From an uncultured Lachnospiraceae bacterium (GTDB taxonomy: Bacteria; Bacillota; Clostridia; Lachnospirales; Lachnospiraceae), in assembly GCA_934338765.1 (NCBI GenBank), contig CAKRHL010000174.1, forward strand, positions 1 to 5,047: DNA of 5,047 nt, in the 5' to 3' direction. The notes below the pieces were generated by a model that had not been told where the DNA came from, searched no databases, and worked only from the letters and a program-made list of their open reading frames with translations. A program made the translations under genes and the position numbers. Shown here piece after piece: positions 1 through 5,047 of this stretch. Numbering within the stretch: position 1 is the first letter of the stretch; each line of letters opens with the position of its first letter.

Positions 1-2
1 CT

Positions 3-791
3 TCTTTTGAGGGATATGTGGATGGCAAAAAGATGGATGACACCTGTGGTGAAGATTATGTAGAGCTGGGATCCGGAGAATGGCTGGATGGTTTTGAGGA
101 CAATCTGACAGGGGTAAATACCGGCGACTCTGTTGTTTTTACCATACCGGTGCCGGACGGGACATACGGAGATCCATCGCTGGATGGAAAGAACGTGGAA
201 TTTCATGTGACGGTATTGTATATCTGCGGAGAAGAGATACTGCCGGAGTATTCGGATGCATTTGTTAAAAAGCTTACTAAAAATAAATATAAAACAACCA
301 CAGATTATAACGAATATTTAAAGAAAAAGCTCCACAAGGAAAATGAGGATCAAAAGGCAGAATATGCGTGGTCTGATGTATTAGAAACCTGTGAAGCAGA
401 TAAGTATCCGGATTCCCTGTTAGAAGCAAGTAAAGAGGAAGTGCTTCAGGGTTATTATGATATGGCATCGGTGTATGGCTGCAGCAAAGAAGAGATATTC
501 CCAATGTTTGGCTATGAAAACGAAGAGGCGTTTGTCAATTCGGATCTGACTTCCCTGGCACAGGATACGGCAAAGGAGTATCTTGCGGCGCAGGCGATCG
601 CACAGAAGGAAAATATAAGCTATACCAAAGAAGAACTGCAGGAATATATCAAGGAGCAATATGAGGATATGACAGAGGAGTATGATTCTCCGGAGGCATA
701 TGCAAAGGCAAGAGGAGGATATCTGGAGAGACAGATGCTCTTGGAACAGGTGAAAAACTGGATCGCGGATCATGCAAAGTATTCCGGCTGA
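3..791 (+). CDS. Trigger-factor-like FKBP-type peptidyl-prolyl isomerase/chaperone, 5' end missing
   Basis: The frame is open to the left edge, so the gene begins upstream and the GTG at 18 is only an internal Val codon. The 262 visible residues start inside an FKBP-type domain (about residues 1-73). The motif GSGEWLDGFEDNLTG matches the trigger factor form GSGQFIPGFEDQLVG, and it is followed by the LDGKNVEFHVTVLYI strand region. An LPEYSDAFVKKL segment then leads into a long helical, highly charged part (about 80-262) like the C-terminal chaperone arms of trigger factor. In that family the FKBP domain isomerises Xaa-Pro bonds and the helical arms hold unfolded chains. The N-terminal ribosome-binding domain that defines true trigger factor lies outside the window. 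This could therefore be cytosolic trigger factor or an exported/lipoprotein paralogue lacking that domain; the linkage to a two-component system rather than clpXP makes a paralogue plausible. The family call is fairly sure, the subtype is not. Confidence 0.82.
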   Translation, partial: SFEGYVDGKKMDDTCGEDYVELGSGEWLDGFEDNLTGVNTGDSVVFTIPVPDGTYGDPSLDGKNVEFHVTVLYICGEEILPEYSDAFVKKLTKNKYKTTTDYNEYLKKKLHKENEDQKAEYAWSDVLETCEADKYPDSLLEASKEEVLQGYYDMASVYGCSKEEIFPMFGYENEEAFVNSDLTSLAQDTAKEYLAAQAIAQKENISYTKEELQEYIKEQYEDMTEEYDSPEAYAKARGGYLERQMLLEQVKNWIADHAKYSG

Positions 792-810
792 CCGGGAAAG
801 ACATCGTGGA

Positions 811-817
811 AAGGAAG
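811..817 (+). promoter_or_regulatory. Ribosome binding site that fixes the response regulator start
   Basis: AAGGAAG lies 8 nt before the ATG at 826. It supports that ATG over the in-frame ATG at 772, which lies inside the chaperone gene and would add 18 residues foreign to the receiver fold. Confidence 0.7.
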
Positions 818-825
818 ACGGTGAG

Positions 826-1497
826 ATGGATAAATTGAAGATTCTGGTAGTGGATGATGAGCAGAGGATGAGAAAGCTTGTAAGAGACTTTCTGGTAAAG
901 AAGAATTTTGAGGTAATGGAAGCCGGAGACGGTGAAGAAGCAGTTGATATTTTTTACGAGAATAAGGATATCGCCCTGATCATTCTGGATGTTATGATGC
1001 CGAAAATGGATGGATGGCAGGTATGCCGTGAGATCAGGAAGTATTCTCAGGTACCCATCATCATGCTGACAGCAAAAAGCGATGAAAAGGATGAGCTTCA
1101 GGGTTTTGATCTGGGAGTGGATGAGTATATTTCCAAGCCGTTCAGCCCCAAGATCCTGGTGGCCAGAGTGGAGGCAATCCTGCGAAGGACAAATGCATTG
1201 GAGGAAGGTGTCAAGGAAGTAGGTGGGATCATGCTGAATCAGGCTGCCCATGAGGTAAAGATCGACGGGAACAATATTGATCTCAGTTATAAGGAATTTG
1301 AGCTGTTGACATATTTTATCAATAATCAGGGCGTGGCGTTATCCAGAGAGCGCATTTTGAATAATGTATGGAATTACGATTATTTTGGAGATGCAAGAAC
1401 CATTGATACACATGTTAAGAAGCTGAGGAGCAAGCTTGGGGACAAGGGAGAATATATCAAAACAATATGGGGAATGGGTTACAAATTTGAGGTGTAA
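826..1497 (+). CDS. OmpR/PhoB-family response regulator
   Basis: This is a 223-residue DNA-binding response regulator, the usual length for the family. The receiver domain (about 3-118) has the acidic pair D10-D11, the phosphoacceptor D55 in ILDVMMPKMDG, T82 in MLTAK, the switch aromatic Y101 and K104 in SKPF, so every catalytic residue is present. A short linker leads to a winged-helix effector domain (about 127-223). It has the KEFELL segment, the recognition helix region RTIDTHVKKLRSKLG and the closing wing motif IWGMGYKF. Phosphorylation at D55 by the kinase encoded just downstream is expected to drive dimerisation and binding to direct repeats in target promoters. The ATG at 826 is chosen because the receiver fold starts immediately after it and a good ribosome binding site precedes it. 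The regulon cannot be read here, and no specific named regulator is assigned. Confidence 0.95.
   Translation: MDKLKILVVDDEQRMRKLVRDFLVKKNFEVMEAGDGEEAVDIFYENKDIALIILDVMMPKMDGWQVCREIRKYSQVPIIMLTAKSDEKDELQGFDLGVDEYISKPFSPKILVARVEAILRRTNALEEGVKEVGGIMLNQAAHEVKIDGNNIDLSYKEFELLTYFINNQGVALSRERILNNVWNYDYFGDARTIDTHVKKLRSKLGDKGEYIKTIWGMGYKFEV
1489..1494 (+). promoter_or_regulatory. Histidine kinase ribosome binding site inside the regulator gene
   Basis: GAGGTG encodes the last two residues (Glu-Val) of the response regulator and sits 9 nt before the kinase ATG at 1504. The arrangement suggests translational coupling of the pair. Confidence 0.7.
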
Positions 1498-1503
1498 GAG
1501 ATC

Positions 1504-3078
1504 ATGAATAAAAAGGTGACATCCTTTGTAAAAATGCAGTCGATCAAGACAAAACTGATCGTTGTGCTCTGCAGTATTCTGGCTATTACCATTCTGGGCT
1601 GCTGGCTGGCCAATCAGCTGTTTTTACCGATGTATTATCAGCACAGCAAGATCCGTACATTATCGGAATCTTTTCGAAAGATCAACAGTATTGTCAAAAA
1701 TGACAGTGGCTTTCAACAGGGAGCGGGAAAAAACGGATTGTCAGAAAAAAGCATCAATATTTTGGATTCTTTGACGGAAAATGGTTCCATGAACACATAT
1801 CTGTTCCGGATCAACGATTATTTTGGCATGCTGCAATATACATTTTGTTATCCGTTGGCGGATTCCCTCAGTAATATACAAAAGGAAAATGTGCGGGACA
1901 AAACGATGGACTATGTTATTGGTCTTGTCAACGGTTATGTGGAAAGAGATGGACGGGAACTGATCAAGGGCAATAAAAATTATCAGGTGTTTAAATCATA
2001 TGATGAGAGGATCGGTTCCTATTATCTGGAATTGTTCGGCCGGATTGATTCCGGGGACTTCATTTATATGAGTACCAACTACCAGAGCATGAAGGAAAGT
2101 GTGGCAGTATCTAACCGCTTTCTGGCGTATATCGGCGTGATCGCAGTGGTCATATCAGGTGTTTTGTTGTTTTTGATCGGTAACAGGTTTACAAAGCCTA
2201 TTGTTTATCTGACCGATATCGCCACGAGAATGTCGCAGCTGGATTTTGAGGCGAAATATCCCGTTGATACAGAGGACGAGATCGGCAGACTTGGAAACAG
2301 TATCAATATGTTGTCAGAGAGGCTGGAGGAAACAATCTCAGAACTGAAATCCGCCAACAATGAGCTGCAAAAGGATATTGAAAATAAAATACAGATTGAT
2401 GAGATGAGAAAAGACTTTTTGTCGAATGTTTCCCATGAGCTGAAAACACCGATTGCATTGATACAGGGATATGCAGAGGGACTGCATGACAATATCAATG
2501 ATGACAGCGAGAGCCGGGAGTTTTATTGTGATGTTATCATGGATGAGGCCAATAAAATGAATAAAATGGTGAAAAAGCTTCTCACATTGAATCAGATCGA
2601 GTTTGGAAAAAATCAGATTACATTTGAACGCTTTGATATTGTTCAGGTGATCCGTTCTGTGATCCAGTCAGCGTCTCTTCTGGCAGACCAGAAGGGAGCG
2701 GAGATATATATGGAGGAGACAGAGCCTGTATATGTCTGGGCGGATGAGTATATGGTAGAAGAAATCGTTACCAATTATATCAGCAATGCCATTAATCATG
2801 TGGATGGAGAGAAAAGGATCCGGGTGATGCTGGAGATGCGGGAAAATGTGGTACGTGTCAGAGTATTTAATACCGGTGAACAGATCCCGGAGGATGAGCT
2901 GGACAAAATATGGATTAAGTTTTATAAGGTCGACAAAGCGAGAACCAGGGCGTATGGAGGAAGTGGTATTGGTCTGTCTATCGTGAAAGCGATCGTAGAG
3001 TCCATGAACCAGCAGTGTGGTGTGAAGAACTGTCAGAATGGTGTGGAATTTTGGTTTGATATTGACCGAAAAAGTTAA
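1504..3078 (+). CDS. Membrane sensor histidine kinase, partner of the upstream response regulator
   Basis: This is a 524-residue transmembrane kinase. A basic N-terminus leads into TM1 (about 18-41). An extracytoplasmic sensor of roughly 165 residues follows (about 42-205), then TM2 (about 206-226). A HAMP domain (about 227-280, with P232 and the DEIG motif at 258-261) runs into a coiled linker (about 271-303). The DHp domain carries the phosphorylated His311 in SHELKTP, with E312 and T315 as expected for kinase and phosphatase activity. The catalytic ATPase domain has the N box (N424-N428), the G1 motif FNTGEQIP (455-462), the F-box region FYKVDKART and the G2 motif GGSGIGLSIVK (485-495). 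Asn in place of Asp at the start of G1 is normal in the VanS-like branch of Firmicutes kinases. The sensor matches no named domain I can assign, although its closing strands followed by a helix into TM2 look PAS/Cache-like. The signal is unknown. Expected substrate is D55 of the adjacent regulator. Confidence 0.95.
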   Translation: MNKKVTSFVKMQSIKTKLIVVLCSILAITILGCWLANQLFLPMYYQHSKIRTLSESFRKINSIVKNDSGFQQGAGKNGLSEKSINILDSLTENGSMNTYLFRINDYFGMLQYTFCYPLADSLSNIQKENVRDKTMDYVIGLVNGYVERDGRELIKGNKNYQVFKSYDERIGSYYLELFGRIDSGDFIYMSTNYQSMKESVAVSNRFLAYIGVIAVVISGVLLFLIGNRFTKPIVYLTDIATRMSQLDFEAKYPVDTEDEIGRLGNSINMLSERLEETISELKSANNELQKDIENKIQIDEMRKDFLSNVSHELKTPIALIQGYAEGLHDNINDDSESREFYCDVIMDEANKMNKMVKKLLTLNQIEFGKNQITFERFDIVQVIRSVIQSASLLADQKGAEIYMEETEPVYVWADEYMVEEIVTNYISNAINHVDGEKRIRVMLEMRENVVRVRVFNTGEQIPEDELDKIWIKFYKVDKARTRAYGGSGIGLSIVKAIVESMNQQCGVKNCQNGVEFWFDIDRKS

Positions 3079-3164
3079 AAAACAATGTTTTTCCGGCAGT
3101 TTACCGCAGATTGAGACGGCAGAAGCTACGCTGGAAATCGTTGCGCAAAATGGGAAAATATGAT

Positions 3165-3180
3165 ACCATATAGATATGGT
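3165..3180. promoter_or_regulatory. 16-bp dyad, possible operator
   Basis: ACCATAT and ATATGGT form perfect 7-bp arms around a central AG. As DNA this is a near-perfect operator-like dyad. As RNA only the outer 5 bp can pair, with a 6-nt loop. It overlaps or directly follows the candidate -10 sequences, a common position for a repressor site. No known regulator site is recognised. Confidence 0.35.
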
Positions 3181-3181
3181 G

Positions 3182-3200
3182 GCAGGCGTTTTGTGCCTGC
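3182..3200 (+). other. GC-rich stem-loop in the lipoprotein leader
   Basis: GCAGGC and GCCTGC are perfect 6-bp arms around a 7-nt T-rich loop, and one extra G-U pair is possible. The following bases (ATATTTAAAAG) are not a clean U-tract, so it is a poor intrinsic terminator. It could be a weak terminator, an mRNA-stabilising 5' hairpin or a protein-binding site. It ends 41 nt before the lipoprotein ATG. Confidence 0.45.
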
Positions 3201-3222
3201 ATATTTAAAAGATGTATTTTGA

Positions 3223-3238
3223 GAAAGGCATGATTATT
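3223..3238 (+). repeat. Leader repeat copy 1, with the lipoprotein ribosome binding site
   Basis: GAAAGGCA followed directly by TGATTATT. The same two blocks, split by an extra GGG, occur before cheV at 3961-3979. The Shine-Dalgarno part (GAGAAAGG, 3221-3228) lies 13 nt from the ATG at 3242, which is rather long. An in-frame ATG at 3230 is only 1 nt away and so too close to be served by it. Confidence 0.5.
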
Positions 3239-3241
3239 GAT

Positions 3242-3943
3242 ATGAAAAAGAGATTGATCGTGACAGCCGCCGTAATGGCACTTGTGTTGTCAGGTTGCGG
3301 CTCCGGACCGAATCTGGATGATGTCAGCAGAGATATGGAAGCAGAGTATATGGCAGGTGCATTGTTAAAGTATGATAAGAACAATGATGATGTACTTGAT
3401 TATGACAGGAGTGTTCTGAAGGCTACACCGACGCCGGAACCCACAAGGACACCGGCAGTGACGACGGCACCTGCTTCTTCTGCATCGTCTCAGAACCTGT
3501 CGGATCCCGAAGGTGTTAAGGACAATTCACAGGCCGGTCTTGTGCCTCCGCAAAAAGTATATGCGCTGGATCAGATTGACATAAAGATGATGTCCAGTGA
3601 GACCGGACATACATATGGCTCTGCGGATGCGGCGCTCAGTGCCCATACGGGAAAAGAGCTTTTAATCGTGCATTTTCGTATTAAGAACAATTCATCAGCA
3701 AAGCAGAAGGTCAATCTGATGAAGAAGTCGCTGCAATATACATTGATCGCAGATGGAGAAACGGCAGGCAGTCCGCTGATGACGATACTCCAAAATGATC
3801 TGCAGTATTTTAAGGAAAAGATGGCACCGGGCCGAAGCTCTGAGGCAGTTCTTATCTTTGAAGTGGATAAAAAGCAGAAGATGCAGAATATATCGATCCA
3901 GGTGACAGACGGAAATATGACAGGAGAGATTGCAGTACATTGA
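3242..3943 (+). CDS. Small lipoprotein with Thr/Pro linker and C-terminal beta-rich domain, function unknown
   Basis: This is a 233-residue protein. MKKRLIVTAAVMALVLSGC is a classic lipoprotein signal peptide ending in the lipobox LSGC, so Cys19 should be lipidated and the protein anchored to the outer face of the membrane. A short acidic segment follows (about 24-60, with DKNNDDVLDYDR). A Thr/Pro/Ser-rich flexible linker (about 61-84) probably spans the cell wall. A C-terminal domain (about 103-233) has alternating strands such as ELLIVHFRIKNN and SSEAVLIFEVDKK. That pattern recalls the immunoglobulin-like DUF4352 type of extracellular domain, but this is an inference from pattern only. The ATG at 3242 is chosen because the signal peptide begins there; the in-frame ATGs at 3212 and 3230 would add residues before the Lys-Lys-Arg start. 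It is followed by cheV after 37 nt with no terminator. No enzymatic motif is seen. It may be a binding or sensory accessory protein. Confidence 0.85.
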   Translation: MKKRLIVTAAVMALVLSGCGSGPNLDDVSRDMEAEYMAGALLKYDKNNDDVLDYDRSVLKATPTPEPTRTPAVTTAPASSASSQNLSDPEGVKDNSQAGLVPPQKVYALDQIDIKMMSSETGHTYGSADAALSAHTGKELLIVHFRIKNNSSAKQKVNLMKKSLQYTLIADGETAGSPLMTILQNDLQYFKEKMAPGRSSEAVLIFEVDKKQKMQNISIQVTDGNMTGEIAVH

Positions 3944-3960
3944 TGTGATCTCAGATTTTT

Positions 3961-3979
3961 GAAAGGCAGGGTGATTATT
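3961..3979 (+). repeat. Leader repeat copy 2, with the cheV ribosome binding site
   Basis: GAAAGGCA, then GGG, then TGATTATT, ending one base before the cheV ATG. The inserted GGG creates AGGG at 3968-3971, 9 nt from the start codon, which is better spacing than in copy 1. Both copies are preceded by a T run. Confidence 0.5.
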
Positions 3980-3980
3980 C

Positions 3981-4910
3981 ATGGAGACAGGCATATTATT
4001 AGAGAGTGGAACAAATGAGTTGGAGATTCTGGAGTTTCGGGTTGGTCAGAATTATTATGGAATTAATGTGGCGAAGATCAGAGAGATCCTGCCATATCAG
4101 AAGCCGACGCCGATTCCCAATGCAGATGCAAGGATAGAGGGCATTTTTATGCCGAGAGACGAGATCATTTCGATCGTTGATCTGTCGCGGGTAATGAATA
4201 TGCCGATGTCTGCGTCTGCAGCAGGTGATATGTACATCGTTACCAATTTCAATAATCTCAATACAGCATTTCATGTACAAGGAGTAGAAGGAATCCACAG
4301 AGTATCCTGGGAGGATATCATTGAACCGGATTCTACGATCAATGCGTCGGGCATGGGGATGGCAACGGGAATTGTCAGGATCGATGACCGTCTGATCATT
4401 ATCCTTGATTTTGAAAAGATCGTGGCAGAGATCAATCCGGAGACAGGATTGAAGATGTCTGATGTGGAGCATATGACGGGCAGATCCCGCGTGGATTCTC
4501 CTATTTTGATCGCAGAGGATTCCCAATTGCTTGGAAAGATGCTGCTGGACTGCTTAAAGAGAGCGGGATTTGTCAATATAGACATTACCAGTAACGGAAA
4601 AGAGTGCTGGGATAAGCTTACCTCATATGAAGAGCAGGGAGTACTGGATCAAAAGGTAGCCTGTGTCATTACAGATATTGAGATGCCGCAGATGGATGGT
4701 CATCATCTGACCAAACTGATCAAAAGCAACGACAATATGATGCATATACCGGTTATTATCTTCTCCTCTCTGATCAATGATGAGATGAGGAAAAAAGGAG
4801 AGAGCCTTGGGGCTGACATGCAGCTGTCAAAGCCGGAGATCGGACAGCTGGTAGATGCTATTGATCAGATCCTGCAGATTGAAAATGCAGATGGGGCATC
4901 TGCATCATAA
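3981..4910 (+). CDS. cheV: Chemotaxis coupling protein CheV (CheW domain plus receiver domain)
   Basis: This 309-residue protein has the standard CheV layout and length. The N-terminal CheW-like domain (about 14-155) shows the family pattern YYGINVAKIREIL, a PTPIPNA turn, GIFMPRDEIISIVDLSRV and a closing IDDRLIIILDFEKI strand. A short linker leads to a receiver domain (about 173-300) with the acidic pair E179-D180, phosphoacceptor D232 in ITDIEMPQMDG, S262 in IIFSS and K284 in LSKPE, so it should be phosphorylatable. In the family, CheV couples chemoreceptors to the CheA kinase at the cytoplasmic side of the membrane. Phosphorylation of its receiver by CheA contributes to adaptation or acts as a phosphate sink. 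No cheA, cheW, receptor or flagellar gene is visible, so this copy is not within a main chemotaxis operon as far as the window shows. It is preceded by the lipoprotein and followed after 34 nt by an acidic partial gene. Confidence 0.96.
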   Translation: METGILLESGTNELEILEFRVGQNYYGINVAKIREILPYQKPTPIPNADARIEGIFMPRDEIISIVDLSRVMNMPMSASAAGDMYIVTNFNNLNTAFHVQGVEGIHRVSWEDIIEPDSTINASGMGMATGIVRIDDRLIIILDFEKIVAEINPETGLKMSDVEHMTGRSRVDSPILIAEDSQLLGKMLLDCLKRAGFVNIDITSNGKECWDKLTSYEEQGVLDQKVACVITDIEMPQMDGHHLTKLIKSNDNMMHIPVIIFSSLINDEMRKKGESLGADMQLSKPEIGQLVDAIDQILQIENADGASAS

Positions 4911-4930
4911 TGTAAGAGCAACAGATAATT

Positions 4931-4936
4931 AAGGAG
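4931..4936 (+). promoter_or_regulatory. Ribosome binding site supporting a TTG start
   Basis: AAGGAG lies 8 nt before the TTG at 4945. An in-frame TAA at 4930-4932 rules out a start further upstream, and no in-frame ATG follows before the window ends. Confidence 0.65.
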
Positions 4937-4944
4937 ATAGAATC

Positions 4945-5047
4945 TTGAACGAAGAAGATTTGAAGGATGTGGCAGAGGATGCCAAGGAACAGGAAATAAG
5001 TGAATATGAGAGCCTGCAGGATTTTGTTGATCTGGAGGATCTGAGCA
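4945..5047 (+). CDS. N-terminus of an acidic protein with TTG start, 3' end missing
   Basis: Thirty-four codons stay open to the right edge from a TTG at 4945 with a well-placed ribosome binding site. The peptide starts MNEEDLKDVAEDAKEQ and contains 14 Asp/Glu against 2 Lys, with no signal peptide or membrane segment in this part. It lies 34 nt after cheV with no terminator, so it is probably co-transcribed. The family cannot be recognised from so short and low-complexity a piece. An acidic, probably disordered cytoplasmic N-terminal tail is the most that can be said. Confidence 0.6.
   Translation, partial: MNEEDLKDVAEDAKEQEISEYESLQDFVDLEDLS

Larger units (their letters stand above)
3079..3241 (+). 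promoter_or_regulatory. Intergenic control region between kinase and lipoprotein
   Basis: This is the only long non-coding gap in the window and the likely site of the promoter for the lipoprotein-cheV unit. No strong promoter is visible. TATGAT at 3159-3164 is a good -10 but has no proper -35 at 16-18 nt. TTGCGC at 3141-3146 with TACCAT at 3164-3169 has a 17-nt spacer but weak matches. The gap also holds the palindrome TTGCGCAA (3141-3148), a 16-bp dyad and a GC-rich hairpin, listed separately. No convincing kinase terminator with a U-tract was found, so read-through from the two-component genes is possible. Confidence 0.4.

Noticed and set aside
784..795. CCGG-CTGA-CCGG stem-loop at the end of the chaperone gene
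   Set aside because: It has a stem of only 4 bp and no U-tract, so it is not a terminator. Short self-complementary CCGG repeats arise readily by chance.
772..825. Upstream ATG extending the response regulator by 18 residues
   Set aside because: It lies inside the end of the chaperone gene, has no ribosome binding site, and adds residues before the natural start of the receiver fold. The ATG at 826 has AAGGAAG at proper spacing.
649..1251. Long minus-strand open frame opposite the chaperone and response regulator
   Set aside because: It lies opposite two well-supported genes, shows no recognisable domain and has a composition like a shadow frame. The other minus-strand frames (opposite the kinase, lipoprotein and cheV) were dismissed for the same reason.
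2192..2219. Sigma-28-like CAAA and CCGATAT inside the kinase gene
   Set aside because: The -10 half matches, but it encodes the conserved start of the HAMP domain, the -35 half and spacing are off, and there is no gene start soon downstream.
3078..3092. AAAAACA-A-TGTTTTT dyad just after the kinase stop codon as a terminator
   Set aside because: The arms are AT-only apart from one C/G pair and the 1-nt spacer leaves no room for an RNA loop, so it is not a credible intrinsic terminator.
3076..3099. Sigma-28 (motility) promoter, TAAA then CCGGCAG
   Set aside because: I looked because cheV is downstream, but the spacing is 13 nt instead of 15-16 and the -10 half matches the CCGATAT-type consensus poorly.
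3212..3241. Earlier in-frame ATGs (3212, 3230) for the lipoprotein
   Set aside because: They would put up to 10 extra residues before a clean Lys-Lys-Arg signal peptide start. The ATG at 3230 is only 1 nt from the Shine-Dalgarno sequence.
3079..3241. Cyclic-di-GMP or other known riboswitch before the lipoprotein-cheV unit
   Set aside because: The conserved core motifs of the cyclic-di-GMP class I riboswitch are not present, and the hairpins do not match another class I know.

Overview
The window reads as chromosomal DNA from a Gram-positive anaerobe of the Clostridia, most likely a Lachnospiraceae-type gut or environmental bacterium. This rests on the moderate GC content, AGGAGG-like ribosome binding sites, an ATG/TTG start mix, a short Firmicutes-style lipoprotein signal peptide, and the style of the histidine kinase and CheV. 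The placement is from protein character, not from a database search. All supported genes lie on the + strand and the region is gene-dense.

Region 1 (3-3078) holds three closely packed genes. The first is the 3' part of a trigger-factor-like chaperone/prolyl isomerase, cut by the left edge of the window. It is followed by an OmpR/PhoB-family response regulator and a membrane-bound sensor histidine kinase. The gap from chaperone to regulator is 34 nt. The gap from regulator to kinase is 6 nt, and the kinase ribosome binding site lies inside the regulator gene. No terminator is visible between them, so they look like one transcript. A reasonable inference is a two-component system that responds to an envelope or folding condition, but the signal and targets cannot be read from the sequence.

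Region 2 (3079-3241) is the only real intergenic gap, about 160 nt. It carries three inverted repeats within about 60 nt: an 8-bp palindrome, a 16-bp dyad and a GC-rich hairpin. It is the likely place for the promoter and control of the downstream genes, but no textbook promoter is convincing.

Region 3 (3242-5047) holds a small lipoprotein with a Thr/Pro linker and a C-terminal beta-rich domain, then cheV (CheW coupling domain fused to a receiver domain), then the first 34 codons of an acidic protein with a TTG start, cut by the right edge. Gaps are 34-37 nt with no terminator, so these are probably co-transcribed. The lipoprotein and cheV share nearly the same leader sequence just before their start codons. 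CheV implies a chemosensory pathway in this organism, yet no cheA, cheW, receptor or flagellar gene is visible here.

No mobile element, CRISPR array, tRNA, rRNA or recognised riboswitch was found. The genes belong to known families. The least explained items are the intergenic repeats, the lipoprotein, the shared leader and the acidic partial gene.
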